Part shown: in pieces, positions 5,761 to 8,631 of the stretch
How positions within the stretch are numbered: the stretch's first letter is position 1
Layout: each line of letters begins with the position of its first letter
Assembly (NCBI GenBank): GCA_003563255.1
Contig: PWSL01000049.1
Span: 1-8,631, forward strand
Origin: Desulfonatronospira sp.
Lineage (GTDB): Bacteria; Desulfobacterota; Desulfovibrionia; Desulfovibrionales; Desulfonatronovibrionaceae
Direction: 5' to 3'
DNA: 8,631 nucleotides
Position numbers and translations under genes: made by a program
The notes under the pieces: generated by a model
What the model saw: the letters and a program-made list of their open reading frames with translations, nothing else
What the model was told of the DNA's origin: nothing
The model's database searches: none

Positions 5761-6564
5761 ATGACGTTCACGATTGTTTTTGATCTGGATGAGTTAATAG
5801 TCAACATGCAGCTTGGAAAAAGTCCGGAAACTGAGCTTCAAAGGGCGAAAACTTTGCTGGGCGAACAGTGCATGGAGCAGTTGACGCTTGTTGCCATGGG
5901 GTGCACATATCTTGTTTATCCTGGCTTCTACGAGGTTTTCAGGTGGCTACATCATCAATGCCATGCAATATACTTTTTCAGTTCAGGCTTGGAAAAAAGA
6001 AACATCGAACTTGTTTCAAGTCTTATGAATCGATCTTTTGGTAATGAATCTGATATAATCATGGAAAATATAAAAATATTTTCACGGCACCATTGTCTCG
6101 ACCTTCGAAATGTTGAAGATGATGACCAATATCAGCCGTTCAGCTTGTTTGGAAATTACAAAAAAGTACTTCGAAATGTCGTTGTTCCTGATGAAAAAAT
6201 ACAATATACATTGCTTATTGAAGACGATCCGACATACATGATGAAAGGTGAAGAAGAAAACATGATCCTCCTTCCTTCAGGAATTGCCTACGTACCAGCC
6301 AATCAAAACGACAAATCGACATTGCTTTCACTTCACAAGTCTTACCTGTTATGCGGTATACTTGATTGCATATTCAGTAAAGCGTTAACCAAAAGAATTA
6401 CTTTAACCAAAGCCTCGGCCCAGGTACATACGAATAGTGAAAACGGAAAGATAACCCTGGACGCCTTGCGTGAAATACGGAATAATGCTGCATATTACGA
6501 AAGAGGCCTATCAATATTACGTTCGTTCAATCCAGATCTACAATTTTTCGGAAAAATGAAGTAA
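5761..6564 (+). CDS. HAD-superfamily protein, NIF/FCP-phosphatase-like
   Basis: The protein has 267 residues and all four HAD landmarks. Motif I is FDLDEL (residues 7-12; nucleophile candidate Asp8, acid/base Asp10). Motif II is YFFSSG (71-76; Ser74/75). A motif III lysine lies in NYKKVL (132-137), and motif IV is IEDD (153-156). The DLDE(T/L) and FFSSG forms recall NLI-interacting-factor/FCP-like phosphatases, which act on phosphoproteins. The cap between motifs I and II is short, which also fits. About 80 residues after motif IV are unrecognised and helical. The start has GGAG at 5752-5755, 5 bases upstream. Coding sequence is clearly A/T-richer than its neighbours, including A/T-ending codons, suggesting transfer. 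It lies between the Vsr remnant and the methyltransferase tail. The substrate is unknown; the catalytic residues look intact. Confidence 0.8.
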   Translation: MTFTIVFDLDELIVNMQLGKSPETELQRAKTLLGEQCMEQLTLVAMGCTYLVYPGFYEVFRWLHHQCHAIYFFSSGLEKRNIELVSSLMNRSFGNESDIIMENIKIFSRHHCLDLRNVEDDDQYQPFSLFGNYKKVLRNVVVPDEKIQYTLLIEDDPTYMMKGEEENMILLPSGIAYVPANQNDKSTLLSLHKSYLLCGILDCIFSKALTKRITLTKASAQVHTNSENGKITLDALREIRNNAAYYERGLSILRSFNPDLQFFGKMK

Positions 6565-6607
6565 TATCCAGTGGAATCCGTCAAGGCCAGATACAATCTA
6601 CTCCCGT

Positions 6608-6619
6608 GCCATGCATGGC
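6608..6619. repeat. 12-bp perfect palindrome
   Basis: GCCATGCATGGC is its own reverse complement. It lies 44 bases after the HAD gene stop. It may be a protein-binding site or chance; no partner copy is seen in the window. Confidence 0.3.
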
Positions 6620-6674
6620 GTTCTTTTGTCGCCGCGGTGGAACGAAAAGCTGAATCAGGCAACGCCCCTTGCCC

Positions 6675-6788
6675 TCACCCCGCCGCATCCACAATGGCGA
6701 TTTCTTCCCGGCTCAGGCCGTACAGCGCATACACAAGCTGATCAATTTCCCCGAGCACAATATTGTCGGAGCGCAGAACCTTGCCTTG
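6675..6788 (-). pseudogene. C-terminal tail of an N6-adenine DNA methyltransferase
   Basis: On the minus strand a 37-codon frame contains NIVLGEIDQLVYALYGL and, after one Ser, REEIAIVDAAG before a TGA at 6677-6675. A closing EIDxLVYxLYGLtxEEIxIVe motif is characteristic of Eco57I-like/type IIG and related N6 DNA methyltransferases. A TGA interrupts the frame just upstream (6791-6789), and I cannot find the catalytic NPPY motif or any other part of the enzyme. The body has evidently been deleted or lies outside. The strand is the same as the serine hydrolase pair, whose last gene ends 60 bases upstream of this fragment. It is non-functional by itself and fits the Vsr remnant as debris of a restriction-modification locus. 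The open frames on the other strand here are not genes. Confidence 0.75.
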
Positions 6789-6848
6789 TCATTCGTAATC
6801 AGGTGGATGAATTTTACCGCCACGGCCATCCAGAAAATACGCCAGAAG

Positions 6849-8342
6849 CTATTTCCGTGCGGTGACGCTCATCTGGGGTATGCTGAAACCGATTGCCTTG
6901 CCTTGGGCATCCACGTCAAAGACAAGGGTGCCCGCAAGGTCGCCTCTGAAGAGAAACGTCTCCCGCGAAACCGGATAGAGGTCCATTCGCCCTATCCCGC
7001 CTTCAAAGGCAAGCCGGAGCATCAGGCCGGAGCCTTCAAGATAGACCTGGAAATCGATGCCCTCGACGGCCTCTTCGCCTTGCGGTTTGTAGGTTCCGAT
7101 ATACGACCCGACATACGACCGCAGGACGGATAACGGCACCTCCACAAGCTCCGCCTTTTCGGCACCCTCAATGTCAGGCCAGCCGTACACCCGACCGACG
7201 CTTCTCACGATTTCGTATATGAGCGGAGTGCCGTTTTCACCGTTCGTCATCACGGCCACGCCTTGCCCCCGTTCGCGCAATCCCATGAAAATTGTTCTGT
7301 ATCCATGGTTGCCGCCCGTATGCTTGAAGATGAGGTCGTCAACCCCGGTTTCGACCAGAAAGCCCAGGCCAAATTCCGACTGAGGCCGCCGGGTCAGGAT
7401 GTCGTCCGCGGTCTCCTTGTTCAATATTGTCCCCTGCCCTTTGCTCGCGTTGATGATTTCAATGAGCAGGCGGCCAAGGTCGGAGGGCGTCGTCCAGAGG
7501 CCGGCTGCAACGAGTTCTGGATAGGTATGCCATTTTCCCGGCACGACGGCCCCGTCCACGTCGTGGCCGCTGGCCGCGTTGGCCGCCAACGGGCTGGCCA
7601 GCGGTTGCGCGAAATCGCTGTCGGACATGCCCAACGGCATGAACACATTGCGGTGCATGTAGTCACGCAAAGGCATCCCGGTCACATCCTGGGTCATCAA
7701 ATGCAGCACTTCCATTCCTCCGCCTGAATAGGAACATTTTGTTCCCGGCGTGTGGATGACTTTTACGGGCTGGTTGTTGGCCGGCGACAGGCCTTGGAGG
7801 GTTTGCAAAAGCGTTGGGATTGCTTCGCCGGAAGCATATCCGGCGAATCCTCCCACGCCTGTGCCACCTGTATGGGACATCAGTCGTTCAATGGTGGCTT
7901 TTTCCCTGACGGTATGGGCATTATCGGGAAGTCGCCAGGATTTGAGGTAGTCGTTCACGTTCCGGGTGATGTCCAGGGTTCTGGACTGGGCAAGCAGCAT
8001 GATCCCGGTCACCGCAACAGGCTTGCTGATCGAACAGGCTTGAAAAACAGTCTTCGCGTTGACCGGATGCGCCCCTCCAGCCTCGACGACCCCATATCCT
8101 TTGGCCCATTCAATTTCGCCGTTGTTGACCACGGCGATTCCAACCCCGGGAACTCTGTAATGCCGCATGCGATCTCGCAAATTCAGCAGGGGCGGTTCGC
8201 CGTCGGCTTTGTAGACAGCGGGTATGAGAGAATTTTCAACGGCATCGATGCTTTTGGACTTTCCGTTGCTCCCTCCCCCGCAGCTTGTGGACAGAACAAG
8301 AGTGAAGACGAAAAAAACGAAAAGATAAAACGATTTTTGCAT
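6849..8342 (-). CDS. exported serine hydrolase, beta-lactamase/class C family
   Basis: The protein has 497 residues. The N-terminus is a signal sequence: MQKSF, a Phe/Val-rich hydrophobic core, then LSTSCGGGSNG with Cys21 as a possible lipidation site. The lipobox is imperfect, because Ser and not Leu stands at -3. The catalytic SxxK motif is SISK (104-107), the second-motif Tyr is YSG (205-207), and the third motif is HTG (341-343). This set is usual for penicillin-binding-protein-like serine hydrolases, D-aminopeptidases, esterases and class C-like enzymes. Residues about 400-497 form a separate C-terminal beta-rich domain, like the DUF3471/lipocalin-like tails on such hydrolases. I choose ATG 8342 because a GAGGA site precedes it and the signal sequence begins there; a GTG at 8378 would add 12 unlikely residues. 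The upstream gene ends 48 bases away on the same strand, so co-transcription is likely. True beta-lactam hydrolysis cannot be claimed. Confidence 0.88.
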   Translation of the reverse strand: MQKSFYLFVFFVFTLVLSTSCGGGSNGKSKSIDAVENSLIPAVYKADGEPPLLNLRDRMRHYRVPGVGIAVVNNGEIEWAKGYGVVEAGGAHPVNAKTVFQACSISKPVAVTGIMLLAQSRTLDITRNVNDYLKSWRLPDNAHTVREKATIERLMSHTGGTGVGGFAGYASGEAIPTLLQTLQGLSPANNQPVKVIHTPGTKCSYSGGGMEVLHLMTQDVTGMPLRDYMHRNVFMPLGMSDSDFAQPLASPLAANAASGHDVDGAVVPGKWHTYPELVAAGLWTTPSDLGRLLIEIINASKGQGTILNKETADDILTRRPQSEFGLGFLVETGVDDLIFKHTGGNHGYRTIFMGLRERGQGVAVMTNGENGTPLIYEIVRSVGRVYGWPDIEGAEKAELVEVPLSVLRSYVGSYIGTYKPQGEEAVEGIDFQVYLEGSGLMLRLAFEGGIGRMDLYPVSRETFLFRGDLAGTLVFDVDAQGKAIGFSIPQMSVTARK

Positions 8343-8390
8343 AGTTTTTTCCTCGCCAGGATAAAGGATGATGTGCACTGTGGCGGGACT

Positions 8391-8630
8391 TCACTCTCCA
8401 GCGGAATTGATTTCCGGGGGCACCAGGGCAGAGACCAGTAGCCGCAAGCCCTTGTTGACGTCGGCGCTGACCTCGTTGGCTGAAAGTGCCAGACCGGTCG
8501 CCAGTTCCGGAAAATACGCCGCCACGTTGCCGAAGCCGCCGATCTGGCCTTCATGCCCCCAGCCATGGCCGGCTTCGGGCGTTGCGTACTGAAAGAGGCC
8601 GAGGCCGACCCCCTTGTTGAATGCAGAATA
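8391..8630 (-). CDS. second serine hydrolase, only its C-terminus in the window
   Basis: The minus-strand frame runs in from the right edge and ends at a TGA at 8393-8391. The 79 visible residues include GVGLGLFQY, then GHGWGHEGQIGGFGN, which is the third active-site motif (His-x-Gly, here HEG, residues 26-28) in its usual setting, and a FPELATGLALSANE strand. This is the C-terminus of the same beta-lactamase/class C serine hydrolase family as the gene just downstream. It ends soon after the motif and therefore lacks the extra C-terminal domain of its neighbour. The two are tandem relatives rather than identical copies. The start and the SxxK motif are outside the window. Confidence 0.85.
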   Translation of the reverse strand, partial: YSAFNKGVGLGLFQYATPEAGHGWGHEGQIGGFGNVAAYFPELATGLALSANEVSADVNKGLRLLVSALVPPEINSAGE

Positions 8631-8631
8631 C

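Noticed and set aside
6611..7133. Overlapping plus-strand ORFs at 6611-6865 and 6669-7133
   Set aside because: They are antisense to the methyltransferase tail and to the serine hydrolase C-terminus, and neither has a recognisable motif.
7752..8441. 229-residue plus-strand ORF opposite the serine hydrolase
   Set aside because: It is an antisense shadow; the minus-strand frame carries the signal sequence and the SISK and YSG motifs.
1..8631. CRISPR array, tRNA or rRNA genes
   Set aside because: I found no regularly spaced direct repeats and no tRNA- or rRNA-like sequence on reading both strands.

Overview
The window looks like a stretch of accessory chromosome from a Gram-negative bacterium. 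Tandem 11-bp GGGACWGTCCC-type palindromes and the general gene style suggest a deltaproteobacterium (Desulfobacterota-like), but this is inference and no marker gene confirms it. Base composition shifts along the window. The GTPase block and the HAD gene are A/T-richer, while the AAA ATPase and the serine hydrolases are G/C-richer. This patchiness, together with several broken genes and repeats, indicates a region built by repeated acquisition and decay.

Layout. Positions 2-703 hold the C-terminal two thirds of a RhuM-family protein. Positions 1026-2171 encode a P-loop GTPase with a glycine/alanine-rich hydrophobic C-terminus. It is followed by a repeat copy, a good sigma70-type promoter and an unrecognised 207-residue protein (2384-3007). 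That gene lies between two inverted copies of a 38-bp repeat. The right-hand copy sits inside a 182-bp element with perfect 25-bp inverted ends (3016-3197). Next come a probable frameshifted small gene (3217-3350), a possible 23-residue membrane microprotein (3398-3469), and a complete AAA+ ATPase of the ATPase_2/COG1672 type (3673-4806).

Positions 4807-5760 contain no intact gene. They hold small doubtful ORFs, a decayed very-short-patch-repair (Vsr) endonuclease (about 5365-5546), and a pair of inverted hairpins (5555-5651) that match the enterobacterial REP/BIME consensus as I know it. An A/T-rich HAD-family phosphatase-like gene follows (5761-6564). Downstream of it, on the minus strand, is the orphaned C-terminal tail of an N6-adenine DNA methyltransferase/type IIG-like enzyme (6675-6788). 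The window ends with two tandem minus-strand serine hydrolases of the beta-lactamase/class C family: one complete and probably exported (6849-8342), and one cut by the window edge (8391-8630).

How the parts relate. The RhuM gene, the Vsr remnant and the methyltransferase tail all belong to families that often accompany restriction-modification loci, so I read the window as an eroded defence/mobile island bordered by the serine hydrolase pair. No complete, recognisable defence system is present. The best candidate for something undescribed is the GTPase with the neighbouring unknown 207-residue protein, framed by the inverted repeats. The link between those two genes is proximity only.
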